Of a stretch of 64,000 nt of DNA, positions 7,940 to 15,972 are shown in pieces. Positions within the stretch are counted from its first letter, which is position 1. The number at the start of each line of letters is the position of its first letter. The notes under the pieces were generated by a model. That model ran no database searches. It was not told where the DNA came from and saw nothing but the letters and a program-made list of their open reading frames with translations. The stretch is from Chryseobacterium ginsenosidimutans (GTDB lineage: Bacteria > Bacteroidota > Bacteroidia > Flavobacteriales > Weeksellaceae). The stretch is taken from positions 434,001 through 498,000 of the forward strand of contig NZ_JANUCO010000001.1 of assembly GCF_024807225.1 (NCBI RefSeq). The letters run 5' to 3'. The position numbers and the translations under genes were made by a program.

Positions 7940-9406
7940 TTAAGGACACGGGGTTTCTTTTATTCTGTTAGGTGAAGAGAAATTATATTCAATTTTTGTG
8001 GCAGAGTTTGCGGCTATTCTATATATCTCCAAACCCGGTTTGTTGATTTTTTCTTTTATAAACCTTAAAAGTTCCGCTTCCACATCTTTTTGCGTATAAT
8101 TTGGATTATCATATGCTCTTAATAGAAAATTAATATAATCATTTTTAAGTGTTTTTAATTGATTTGCGTTAATCTCTCCCGGATCGTTTGTTCCCGAATA
8201 CATGAGCATATAATTTCCTCCAGAAGTGGTGATTAAAGAGTAGGCATTGGCATAGCTTCCTGTATTTGCCATGGCATGGGGCATAAGATCATTAATAAAT
8301 GTCTTTATATCTATATGAGAAGGAAATTTCCCCGGTGGATAATCATCTGGGTTACAACTATGGTTTTGGTGATCGTGGATCAACCCATATACCATAGGAT
8401 CTTTTACAATGGGTTGATTTCCTTCAGAAGCGCAATTGGGTAAATCTGTATTTATATATTCCGGCTCGGTATTCGCAGAACCAAGACTTGGGAATTTTAC
8501 GGCATATACCTTTTCATGGTTCAGATTAAAAACAGAAGGTACATTTATTTCGTTATATTTATCTAAAAAGCCTTGCTGCAAAAAAAGTTCTGCAATTTTT
8601 CCGCAAGGTGTATCAAAATTAGGTATCCCTCCACTTCCATGCGGATTGTAAGGTCCGGTAGTAACCGGGCTGGTTCCAGGGCCATTACCTGGTGTAGCTC
8701 CACCGCCACCACAATCTGTAGGCAATAAAGTGTATTGTATAATATAAAATCCGTTATCTGCGGGAGTGCAGTCCATATGTCCGGGTGTACCGCATAAACA
8801 GGCCGGATCGCCGGTTTCATGTTGTTGGCTGCTGCTGCATACTCCGGGAACCCAAATGTATTCCTGAAAAGGAACTTGTGGGCAATACATTGCCTTTTGT
8901 GCTGATGGATTATCAGGTATTTGCCCCAAATATTCTACCTGAATGTGTTTAGGAACTTCTTCATTGCCAATAATCTGACTCTTCTGATTTACGATGGTGC
9001 TGTCGTAGCGGATAATATAAGCATCAAAAACTCCTCTATCCTGTTCGTTTAAAACATAGTTTTCAAGATACCAGGACTTTTCACCTTTTTCTAAGGTAAA
9101 TGTATAAGTTTTTTTTCCGTCATCATGCTCAGAAACATATACATATTCTGCATCGACTGAAAAATCATTGATCATGAAGTTTTTTGCCTGTTCAGTTTTC
9201 TTAGACTTTTTGGCAAATTTTAATTTTAGATTTTCAAAGAGGTTAGGAGATTCATTTTTAAATTCATTGTAACGTAACTGCCGTACAAGATTTTGATTAG
9301 AACTGTTGTGGTAATCCTGCCCGGTTTGAAGAAGCTCACTCGTACAGGAGAAGAGAGTGAAGACAAAAGCCATCATCAATAAATAATGAGAAAATTTAGT
9401 TTTCAT
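7940..9406 (-). CDS. Large secreted lipoprotein of unknown function with a JAMM-like HxH...SxxD motif
   Basis: This 488-residue protein has a lipoprotein signal (MAFVFTLFSCTS, lipobox LFSC). A charged N-terminal part is followed by a Cys-rich stretch (residues about 195-235, with CSSSQQ, CLCGTPGHMDC and CGGGG), a Gly/Pro linker, and a C-terminal domain of about 230 residues. In that domain GLIHDHQ (about residue 342) and PSHID (about residue 364) are laid out like the HxH and SxxD metal ligands of JAMM/Mov34-type proteases. This is only a resemblance. It heads the DUF6705-type array and probably shares its promoter. I do not recognise a named family. Confidence 0.6.
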   Translation of the reverse strand: MKTKFSHYLLMMAFVFTLFSCTSELLQTGQDYHNSSNQNLVRQLRYNEFKNESPNLFENLKLKFAKKSKKTEQAKNFMINDFSVDAEYVYVSEHDDGKKTYTFTLEKGEKSWYLENYVLNEQDRGVFDAYIIRYDSTIVNQKSQIIGNEEVPKHIQVEYLGQIPDNPSAQKAMYCPQVPFQEYIWVPGVCSSSQQHETGDPACLCGTPGHMDCTPADNGFYIIQYTLLPTDCGGGGATPGNGPGTSPVTTGPYNPHGSGGIPNFDTPCGKIAELFLQQGFLDKYNEINVPSVFNLNHEKVYAVKFPSLGSANTEPEYINTDLPNCASEGNQPIVKDPMVYGLIHDHQNHSCNPDDYPPGKFPSHIDIKTFINDLMPHAMANTGSYANAYSLITTSGGNYMLMYSGTNDPGEINANQLKTLKNDYINFLLRAYDNPNYTQKDVEAELLRFIKEKINKPGLEIYRIAANSATKIEYNFSSPNRIKETPCP

Positions 9407-9442
9407 CGTTTTAGTTTAAAAAAAATTTCAAGATTTGTTGTG

Positions 9443-9450
9443 CAAATATA
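9443..9450 (-). promoter_or_regulatory. -7 promoter box (TATATTTG) of the lipoprotein array
   Basis: TATATTTG on the minus strand lies 36 bases before the ATG at 9406. It is the only consensus -7 box seen upstream of the lipoprotein/DUF6705-type run. No clear TTTG -33 element was found. Confidence 0.45.
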
Positions 9451-9462
9451 ATTAATTCACAT

Positions 9463-9493
9463 AAAAAAACCGCTACAAAATTTGTAACGGTTT
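9463..9493 (-). terminator. Terminator after the bacilliredoxin gene
   Basis: It uses the same hairpin sequence as at 5546-5577 (AAACCG-TACAAA / TTTGTA-CGGTTT) and lies 22 bases after the stop at 9515, with a T-run on the minus strand. Confidence 0.75.
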
Positions 9494-9514
9494 GATATCT
9501 AGATTTATTGTTTC

Positions 9515-9925
9515 TTAGCAATACTCGTTGTAAGCTGCCTGAAGGTTTTCAGCAATTGCTCCTGCAGGATTTCCTTCAATGTGGTGTCTTTCCAGCATGT
9601 GAACCAATTCTCCGTCTTTGAAAAGAGCTACACATGGTGAGCTTGGAGGGAATGGAGCCAAATGCTTTCTAGCTTCTGAAACAGCGTCTCCGTCGAAACC
9701 TGCGAAAACAGTTGTTAAATGATCAGGTTTTTTATCTCCTGTTAAAGAATAAACAACTCCCGGTCTTGCAGCTCCTGCAGCACATCCGCATACAGAATTG
9801 ATGACCAATAGAGTAGTTCCTGATTGTTTTAAAGCTTCTTCCACCTGAGCCGGAGTTGTCAAATCTTCGAAACCTTTATCTGTAAGTTCAGCCTTCATAG
9901 GCATTACTAAATCTGTTGGGTACAT
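9515..9925 (-). CDS. BrxA/BrxB family bacilliredoxin (YphP/YqiW-like)
   Basis: This 136-residue thioredoxin-fold protein has the family motif CGC in VINSVCGCAAGAARPG (about residue 50). It also has YPTDLVMPMKAEL at the N-terminus and FPPSSPCVALFKDGELVHMLERHHIEG at the C-terminal half, both typical of the family. In Firmicutes these proteins remove bacillithiol from protein cysteines, and bacillithiol is also made by some Bacteroidota. I start at the ATG at 9925 because an upstream ATG at 9949 falls inside the promoter -7 box. It is monocistronic, with its own promoter and terminator. Confidence 0.88.
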   Translation of the reverse strand: MYPTDLVMPMKAELTDKGFEDLTTPAQVEEALKQSGTTLLVINSVCGCAAGAARPGVVYSLTGDKKPDHLTTVFAGFDGDAVSEARKHLAPFPPSSPCVALFKDGELVHMLERHHIEGNPAGAIAENLQAAYNEYC

Positions 9926-9946
9926 ATTTTTGTTTTTAAATCTATG

Positions 9947-9977
9947 CAAAGTTAAGCAATTCTTTATTGTTCGTCAA
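9947..9977 (-). promoter_or_regulatory. Promoter of the bacilliredoxin gene
   Basis: On the minus strand a TTG (9975-9977) is followed after 20 bases by TAACTTTG (9947-9954). This fits the Bacteroidota TTTG/TAnnTTTG pattern and gives a leader of about 17 bases before the ATG at 9925. Confidence 0.6.
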
Positions 9978-10071
9978 TTTATAAAAACTATTAAATCATT
10001 CAGAAAAGAGAATGATATAAACGGCTCAATGTGAATATTATTTAATGATATTTAAAATTAAGTAAAATTAA

Positions 10072-10254
10072 TTTGTTAATAATCATTAAAATTTGCTAAA
10101 TTTGAAATGATTCTGAAAACGATGACCATGAAAAAACATTTACAAACATCCCTCGACTTTTAAGTAACCTTTAAATCTGTCTGAAAAGACAGGTATGTTG
10201 AGTATTTAATTCGAAAAATAATGAAGCCCGAAACGTAAAGTCTCGGGCTTCTTT
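10072..10254 (+). ncRNA. Candidate small transcript: promoter, 13-codon ORF, GAAA-tetraloop hairpin, terminator
   Basis: The space between the bacilliredoxin and YqeY genes has an ordered set of signals on the plus strand. TTTG (10072) and TAAATTTG (10097-10104) form a promoter-like pair. ATG at 10122 opens a 13-codon ORF (MTMKKHLQTSLDF). CTGTCT-GAAA-AGACAG (10177-10192) is a stem capped by a GNRA-type tetraloop. GAAGCCCGA/TCGGGCTTC followed by TTT (10223-10254) is a Rho-independent terminator. Together they would give an RNA of about 145 nt. The terminator could also stop read-through from the minus strand. I know of no named RNA family that matches. Confidence 0.4.
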
Positions 10255-10295
10255 AAATCAAATCGATATGCAAAGGTTGGATATCCTTTAGTAAA

Positions 10296-10375
10296 ATAGT
10301 TGATGGTTGTTGGGTTTTTGTTGATGGTCAGAAAGTAAAAACTAACAATCGTAACAATCTGCCAACAACTAAGAA
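10296..10375. repeat. TTGTTGG/CCAACAAC-type low-complexity intergenic repeat
   Basis: The stretch has GTTGATGGTTGTTGG near its start and CCAACAACTAAG near its end, forming a loose inverted pair. It resembles the GGTTGTT tandem and flanking AT/GA-rich sequence found inside murG at 18845-18910. It holds no gene. Confidence 0.4.
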
Positions 10376-10815
10376 AGCAGCTTTTTCGCCATCTCGGAAA
10401 TACTTTTTCCGTCAGATTTTCCGGCAAATGTTTTTGATGCTACTCCCATTACCTTTCCTAAATCCTTCATAGATTCAGCGCCGGTTTCAGCGATAATATT
10501 TTTCATTTCCGCTTCTAATTCTTCAGCAGAAAGCTGTTTTGGTAAAAATTGCTCGATTATTTTCATCTGAGCGTCTTCTACTTCAGCAAGGTCATTTCTT
10601 CCCTGCGCACTGAACTGGTCGTAAGAATCTTTACGTTGCTTCACCATTCTCTGAAGAATAGCAATCTCCTGCTCTGGTGAAACTTCTGCGCCTACTGCTT
10701 CGGTTTTCAGTAATAATATTTGAGATTTTACAGCACGAAGAGAATCCAAAGCAACTCTGTCTTTCGCTCTCATCGCTGTTTTTATAGCTTCGCTTATTGT
10801 ATTTTCTAAACTCAT
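10369..10815 (-). CDS. GatB/YqeY domain-containing protein
   Basis: This 148-residue protein matches the YqeY family: MSLENTISEAIKTAMRAKDRVALDSLRAVKSQI, QRMVKQRKDSYDQFSAQGRNDL, EEAQM-like EVEDAQMKIIEQFLPKQLS and a C-terminal GKVMGVASKTFAGKSDGKSISEMAKKLL. It is the tRNA-binding helical domain that also forms the tail of GatB, here as a stand-alone protein. Its exact role is not established. It sits directly after ftsZ on the same strand, a common flavobacterial order, and may be the last gene of the dcw transcript. Confidence 0.9.
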   Translation of the reverse strand: MSLENTISEAIKTAMRAKDRVALDSLRAVKSQILLLKTEAVGAEVSPEQEIAILQRMVKQRKDSYDQFSAQGRNDLAEVEDAQMKIIEQFLPKQLSAEELEAEMKNIIAETGAESMKDLGKVMGVASKTFAGKSDGKSISEMAKKLLS

Positions 10816-10819
10816 TTTA

Positions 10820-10912
10820 TGTTAATTTACCAATGTAAAAGTGTAGCAATGTACCAATAATTAGCAATGCACAAAATTGTTACATTATTAGATTGATACA
10901 TTGTTACATTAT
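10820..10912. repeat. AATGTA(A/C)CAAT-type intergenic repeat between ftsZ and yqeY
   Basis: It consists of degenerate iterations of CAATGTA and TTGTTACATT units on one strand, filling the whole ftsZ-yqeY gap. Such AT-rich iterated fillers are common between genes in Bacteroidota. It has no coding potential. Confidence 0.45.
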
Positions 10913-10915
10913 TTT

Positions 10916-12818
10916 TTAGTCTACATCTTTATTCAAGAATCTGTTTTCTCTGATCTGCATTGAACCGTTGTTATCAGACAAATACGTGTTGATATTCTGG
11001 TCTGAAGCATTGTTTCCGTCAAGGGAAATATTTTTTCTCTTGAACGCAGGTACGGATTCGAACTCACTTGAACTGTCAAAACTCTGATAACGGGAATTGA
11101 ATTCTTTTAATTTATTTCTTCTTTCAATCACTCTATCCTGATCAACAGTTTTATTCACAAACGTGAATTCTTCTTCTGCAGGTTTCGGAGTTTCAATTTC
11201 TACTTTATTTTCAACAACAGGTTCTTCCTGAATATTCTGAAAGAAATGTTCTACTTTTTGAAGAGGTTTCTTCCGTTAATTGATTCACCTCAGTGGTAGA
11301 AACAAACTCAGCTTTTGGCTGTCCAAAATCAGATTTCGGTTCGTTTTTAACGGTTTCATTAACAAAGAAGCTAAATTCAACAGGTTTTTCCTCCGAAAAA
11401 GAATTGCTGATTGTATTTTGCTGAGGTTCTTCTTTTTTGCTGTCAAAATCAAACTTAAAAGATTCGATTTCCAAATCATGAGGATCCTCATTCTCATCGT
11501 CACCGGAAAACAATCTGAAAGATTCTTCCTCTTCTTCGTTTCTCCAGCTCTGGATAGGGTTGTTCAGCGTATCTTCCTCTTTATCAAAGAAATTGATTTC
11601 AGTTTTTATCTCTTCGCTCCCAATAGTCATTTTTTTTTCAGTAGATGTAGCCCCGAAATGTGGAGTATCGTGGTCTTCATCATCTAATCTGAAAAGGCTT
11701 TTTCCTCCAAAATCATAATCCTGCTCAGGAACCGCTTTTCTTTCTTCTCTTGATTTAAAAGGCGATTCTTTTGGAGAATCAAAGCTGTCATTTAAGCTGA
11801 TCTTGATTTTCTCTGTAGGTCCTGCAAACTTTTTATCATCGTTTGAAAAACCTGTAGCAATCACAAGAACGCTTACCGCATCACCTAATTCTTCATCAGA
11901 ACCAACCCCAAAAATGATATCTGCAGTGTGTCCTGCTTCTTTCTGGATATGATCCATGATGATACCGATCTCGTCCATTGTAACCTCTTCCGTACCGCTT
12001 CTGATCAACAATAGAACGTTTTTAGCACCGGTGATTTTGTTATCATTCAATAACGGGGAATCAAGGGCTTTTCTTACCGCTTCTTCGGCCTTATTTTCAC
12101 CGGAAGCCAATCCTGTAGACATCAATGCTGTTCCGGAGTTTTGAAGCACAGATTTAGCATCTCTAAAGTCAATGTTGACATCAAAATACCCTGTAATAAC
12201 TTCTGCCATTCCTTTTGCAGCATTCGTCAACACTTCATCGGCTTTCGAGAACCCTTGTTTGAATCCAAGGTTTCCGAATTGCTGTCTTAGCTTATCGTTA
12301 TTGATTACAATAAGTGAATCAACATTATTTCTTAATTTATCAAGACCATTTTCGGCTTGTTCTAATCTTCTTTTACCTTCAAAACTGAAAGGAACGGTAA
12401 CGATACCCACCGTAAGAATACCCATATCTTTTGCTACTTTAGCAATAACGGGAGCCGCACCAGTTCCTGTACCACCGCCCATTCCGGCAGTGATAAACAC
12501 CATTTTGGTGTTTTGTCCCATGGCAGCTTTTATCTCTTCGATGCTTTCGATAGCCGACTTTTCGCCAACTTCCGGGTCTGCTCCTGCGCCAAGACCTTCA
12601 GTAATAGTAGTTCCCAACTGTACTTTGTTGGCAACCGGGTTGTTATCTAAAGTTTGGGCGTCCGTATTACAAACTACGAAATCTACACCATAAATTCCTT
12701 TCTCGTACATGTGCTTCAGGGCGTTGTTTCCACCGCCACCGACACCGATTACTTTGATGATCGATGAATTTCCTTTTGGTAAATCAAATGAAAATCCTTG
12801 TGTACCTATATTTTCCAT
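10916..12818 (-). CDS. ftsZ: Cell division protein FtsZ, frameshifted in the C-terminal linker in this sequence
   Basis: FtsZ is the tubulin-like GTPase that forms the division ring. The N-terminal 330 residues are complete: GVGGGGNNALKHM, the tubulin signature GGGTGTGAAPV (about residue 115), NNDKLRQ and DFRDAKSVL. A long acidic linker, as usual in flavobacteria, follows. The frame breaks at GTTTC 11266-11270. Deleting one base gives ...TEEPLQKVEHFFQNIQEEP... and reaches the true end, RENRFLNKDVD, the conserved C-terminal peptide that binds FtsA. The corrected length is about 633 residues. As the gene is essential, the break is probably not real. It follows ftsA in the dcw operon. Confidence 0.93.
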
Positions 12819-12825
12819 ACCTTTT

Positions 12826-12896
12826 TTTTAAATAATTGATAATCGACTGATGATAATTGATAAGAAAGACATTTATCGATTACCATTCATCATTTA
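12826..12896. repeat. GATAATTGATAA-type intergenic repeat between ftsA and ftsZ
   Basis: Iterated GATAAT/TGATGATAATTGATAA units make up nearly all of the ftsA-ftsZ gap. No promoter consensus was found inside it. Confidence 0.4.
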
Positions 12897-12900
12897 TATT

Positions 12901-14292
12901 TTACTCTACTTCTTCAAAGAATTTTTTTACTTTTTCCATCAGCGACTGACCGAAAGTCAGTTTTGCCGCTCTTTTTTGTCGCTGTTCATTCAGAATTTCC
13001 TGCTGCTGAATGGTTTCTACCTGCTGAACGGGCTGCTGAATTGTCTCTTCCTGTACAGTTACCGTTTCCGCTTTTGGCTGAGCTTGTTCCTGAACAATTT
13101 CTTCTTCTTCAGCAATCGTAATTTTTTTGTCCCTGATCTTTAAACTTTCCATTAATAATCCAATAGACGTAGCAAATTCTGGTCCTTTAAGATACTGATT
13201 TTTATCGTTCGCAATGTATTCATTTGCAAAACCTATTCTGCTGTCGAAACCTGTGGTATAATTGGCAAGCTGACGAAGATGTTTCAGGTTTGAACCACCT
13301 CCTGTCAATACGATTCCTGCGATCAGTTTTTTCTTCTGTTCGAATGCGCCGTAAGCCTTTAATTCGGTATTTACCATTTCCAAAATCTCTTCAACTCGGG
13401 CATTGATAATCTGTGCTAAAGTTTTCAGCGAAATTTCTTTATCCGGTCTCCCATGAAGCCCGGGAATGGTAACATAGGTGCTGTCTTTCTCCAATTCGGG
13501 AACGGCAGAACCAAATTTAACCTTTAATTGTTCGGCATGCTTTTCAATAATTGAACAGCCTTCTTTTATGTCTTCCGTAATAATCCCGCCTCCGTAAGGA
13601 ATAACGCAGGTATGACGAATGATATTATCTTTAAAAATAGCAATGTCTGTAGTACCCCCACCGATGTCTACAATAGCAACACCTGCTTCTTTTTCTTCTT
13701 TTGTAAGAACAGCTTCCGAAGACGCCAAGGGTTCTAAGGTAAGAGCTTCCATTTCTAAACCAGCTTCACGAACACATCTTGCAATGTTTCGGATGCTGCC
13801 CATTTGTCCTACTACAACGTGGAAGTTTGCCTCTAAACGTTTTCCGTGCATCCCGACAGGTTCTTGAATTTCGCCTTCGGAATCCACTTTATATTCTTGA
13901 GGAAGGACATGGATGATTTCTTCTCCAGGAAGCATGACCAGCTTTTTCACCTGATCTTTTAATGCTTCAATGTCATCGTCTGTGATGAATTTATCCGGAT
14001 GTTCACGCATAATATAATCGGAGTGCTGCAAAGAACGGATGTGCTTTCCTGCGATCCCAACCGTTACTTTACGGATAGGAACTCCTGAGCTAGACTGTGC
14101 TTCTGACACAGCAGCTTTGATTGAATTAATAGTTTGCGAAATATTATTCACAATACCTTTGTGAACCCCAAGACTTTTGGCCTTACCAACACCGAGAACC
14201 TCTATTTTCCCGTGTGCATTCCTCCTTCCGACAATCGCGACAATCTTCGTTGTCCCGATGTCCAGACCTACTGAATACTCTTGATTTTCCAT
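12901..14292 (-). CDS. ftsA: Cell division protein FtsA
   Basis: This 463-residue actin-like ATPase tethers FtsZ to the membrane. Seen are SVGLDIGTTKIVAIVG (phosphate 1), the 1C domain with KVTVGIAGKHI, VAIVDIGGGTTDIAIF (phosphate 2) and GIVLTGGGSNLKHL (adenosine motif). After about residue 385 a Gln/Glu-rich linker of about 50 residues leads to an amphipathic C-terminal helix (FGQSLMEKVKKFFEEVE), the membrane-targeting sequence. The linker is longer than in E. coli. It lies between ftsQ and ftsZ on the same strand. Confidence 0.96.
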   Translation of the reverse strand: MENQEYSVGLDIGTTKIVAIVGRRNAHGKIEVLGVGKAKSLGVHKGIVNNISQTINSIKAAVSEAQSSSGVPIRKVTVGIAGKHIRSLQHSDYIMREHPDKFITDDDIEALKDQVKKLVMLPGEEIIHVLPQEYKVDSEGEIQEPVGMHGKRLEANFHVVVGQMGSIRNIARCVREAGLEMEALTLEPLASSEAVLTKEEKEAGVAIVDIGGGTTDIAIFKDNIIRHTCVIPYGGGIITEDIKEGCSIIEKHAEQLKVKFGSAVPELEKDSTYVTIPGLHGRPDKEISLKTLAQIINARVEEILEMVNTELKAYGAFEQKKKLIAGIVLTGGGSNLKHLRQLANYTTGFDSRIGFANEYIANDKNQYLKGPEFATSIGLLMESLKIRDKKITIAEEEEIVQEQAQPKAETVTVQEETIQQPVQQVETIQQQEILNEQRQKRAAKLTFGQSLMEKVKKFFEEVE

Positions 14293-14389
14293 TTTTTATA
14301 TCGATTTGATTTTTTTGTTGTCTTGTTTTTATTGGGTCGACAGGATTTCATCCTATCTTATTTTAAATCGTCCTTTCAGGACTCTTTCT

Positions 14390-15373
14390 TTATTCTATCT
14401 TGACTTTAGCTTTTGTCTTCGGTTTTGTTGCCGTGTTTTTTTTCTCTGTCTTTTTGGTTTCCTTTGGCTTTGTTACAGCTTTTGGTTTTGTGCTTGTCTT
14501 CGGTTTTAGTGAAGTGGAGCTTGGCTTTTTAGTTTCTTTTTTTGCTTCAGCTATTTTTGGCTTGCTATCCGTTTTTTTTGCCGAAAATACCGGAGCTTTT
14601 GCAAGTTCTTGATTTCCGACTTTTAAAATACTGTCGTTTTCTTTAAAATGAGGATTTAAAGTGGTTACGATCTGATTCTGGTATTTCACAGAAATCATCT
14701 TGTACTTTTCCGGATCCTGAAAAACCAGATATTTTTCTACAAAAGTTTTAAAACCTTTCACTTTTAAGTCAATATTATCCAGATCTCCGATTTCTACTTT
14801 ATAATTTCCTTCACTCGTCAGAAGATTATAATCATCATTTTTATCCTTTGAAATTCCGATAAAATATTTTTTGCTGAAATCATCTTTATCAATTTTCCCA
14901 ACCAACTCAGCCAGCTTTTCGTATTCGTCTTGTTTCACATTTCCCGTTATAAGCATACAAGGATGTGAATATGCTTTTGAAATCGGAAACTCAGTTCCTT
15001 TTTCGTCTACGTAAAAATCTTTTCCCGCGTTATTTAATCTGAAAACAGGAACTCTCTGTATAATATCTAAATTTAATTTTCCATTTAAGTTTAAATAAAC
15101 ATTCGCACTGTCAACAGCAGGAAGATTTTTAATTCTCTTTTCCAACGCCGGAATATTAAGATTTCCCACTTTTCCGGACGGATTTTCTTGTTTTACAATC
15201 TCTATGATATCTTTCTGATCAATAAAATCGACCTGATTTTTTTCATGGATATTTACAGAAATATTATCATCCGTAATCTTCTGACCGCTGAATTTCTTCA
15301 AAGAGAAGCTCAACAGGAAACCAAGAATGATTACTGTGATGGCAATTTTTAATATTCTGTATTTATTTTTCAT
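14390..15373 (-). CDS. ftsQ: Cell division protein FtsQ/DivIB with a basic C-terminal tail
   Basis: The product is 327 residues from the ATG at 15373; the open frame extends upstream into the flanking inverted repeat, so I use the internal ATG that starts the TM segment (KIAITVIILGFLLSFSL). A POTRA-like region (about residues 40-115, QVDFIDQKDIIEIVKQENPSGKVG) and an FtsQ/DivIB domain (RVPVFRLNNAGKDFYVDEKG) follow. The last 65 or so residues are a Lys/Pro/Thr-rich repeat tail of KPK and TKPK units, absent from E. coli FtsQ. FtsQ links the FtsBL complex to the early divisome. Its upstream gap holds the GxxExxY cassette. Confidence 0.9.
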   Translation of the reverse strand: MKNKYRILKIAITVIILGFLLSFSLKKFSGQKITDDNISVNIHEKNQVDFIDQKDIIEIVKQENPSGKVGNLNIPALEKRIKNLPAVDSANVYLNLNGKLNLDIIQRVPVFRLNNAGKDFYVDEKGTEFPISKAYSHPCMLITGNVKQDEYEKLAELVGKIDKDDFSKKYFIGISKDKNDDYNLLTSEGNYKVEIGDLDNIDLKVKGFKTFVEKYLVFQDPEKYKMISVKYQNQIVTTLNPHFKENDSILKVGNQELAKAPVFSAKKTDSKPKIAEAKKETKKPSSTSLKPKTSTKPKAVTKPKETKKTEKKNTATKPKTKAKVKIE

Positions 15374-15397
15374 TTTTTTGTTTTGCTTTCTGTTTTT

Positions 15398-15962
15398 AAC
15401 GCTATGTTCGCAAAGAATTTTTACATTGTTATTTCTTTTCGTTCGCAAGGGCGTTTCACTCAGCCACGGCTTAATTTTTATAATTTGTTTACTACTCTTT
15501 TTACGCCGTTTTTAAATAAAGTTGAATGAAAATTTAAAATCATTCCTAACTTCATGTCTGTTATTCTTAAATAATTTAAAAGCTGGAAAAAATGATAATC
15601 ATTAATATCCGGGACTGCTTTTATTTCAATGATTACTTTATTTTCAATTAATAAATCTGCTCTGAATGCCTTTTCTATTTTTAAACCTTCATAGTCGATG
15701 CTAATATCTTTTTGGCTTTCAATGTGAAGTCCACTATTTTTCAATTCGTGAATTAAACATTGTTCATACACGTTCTCATAAAGCCCAATTCCAAGTCTGC
15801 GATGGATTTTCATCCCTGCATCAAAAACTAAACTTGAAATTTCATTCTCTGTCATGTGTGTTTTTTATTCTAAATGATATTTTCTGTTATCATTTGCTGA
15901 GTGAAACGCCCTTGCGAACGAAAATTATTTTCTTTTTAAATTTCCTTCGCGAACGTTGCGTT
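15398..15962. mobile_element. GxxExxY cassette bounded by inverted repeats, inserted between murC and ftsQ
   Basis: The segment carries a single gene between inverted arms. The inner 25 bp (15440-15464 and 15896-15920) are a perfect inverted pair, starting CGTTCGCAAGGGCG on the left. Imperfect matching continues outward to about 15398 and 15962. The cassette separates two genes that are normally adjacent in flavobacterial dcw clusters. The layout resembles the inverted-repeat-bounded intervening-sequence cassettes that carry GxxExxY or four-helix-bundle proteins. There is no transposase. Mobility is inferred. Confidence 0.6.
15478..15855 (-). CDS. GxxExxY protein
   Basis: This 125-residue protein carries the family-naming motif in GIGLYENVYEQCL (residues about 22-34). 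It has a PD-(D/E)xK-like core: FRADLLIENKVIIEIKA (Asp, then Glu-x-Lys, about residues 62-78), then FFQLLNYLRITDMKLGMILNF. The family is frequent in Bacteroidota, usually as a solitary gene in variable spots, and its biological role is unknown. A nuclease-like fold is suggested by the core motif. It sits inside the inverted-repeat cassette described at 15398-15962. Confidence 0.88.
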   Translation of the reverse strand: MTENEISSLVFDAGMKIHRRLGIGLYENVYEQCLIHELKNSGLHIESQKDISIDYEGLKIEKAFRADLLIENKVIIEIKAVPDINDYHFFQLLNYLRITDMKLGMILNFHSTLFKNGVKRVVNKL

Positions 15963-15972
15963 TAATGTAAAC

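Noticed and set aside
10206..10427. 73-residue ORF on the minus strand
   Set aside because: It overlaps the yqeY 3' end in another frame and crosses a terminator; no domain or start signal is seen.
11280..11687. 135-residue plus-strand ORF opposite ftsZ
   Set aside because: It is the antisense of the acidic FtsZ linker; the Phe/Arg-rich composition is typical of shadow frames.
12172..12693. 173-residue plus-strand ORF opposite ftsZ
   Set aside because: It is antisense to the conserved GTPase domain and has no family-like features.
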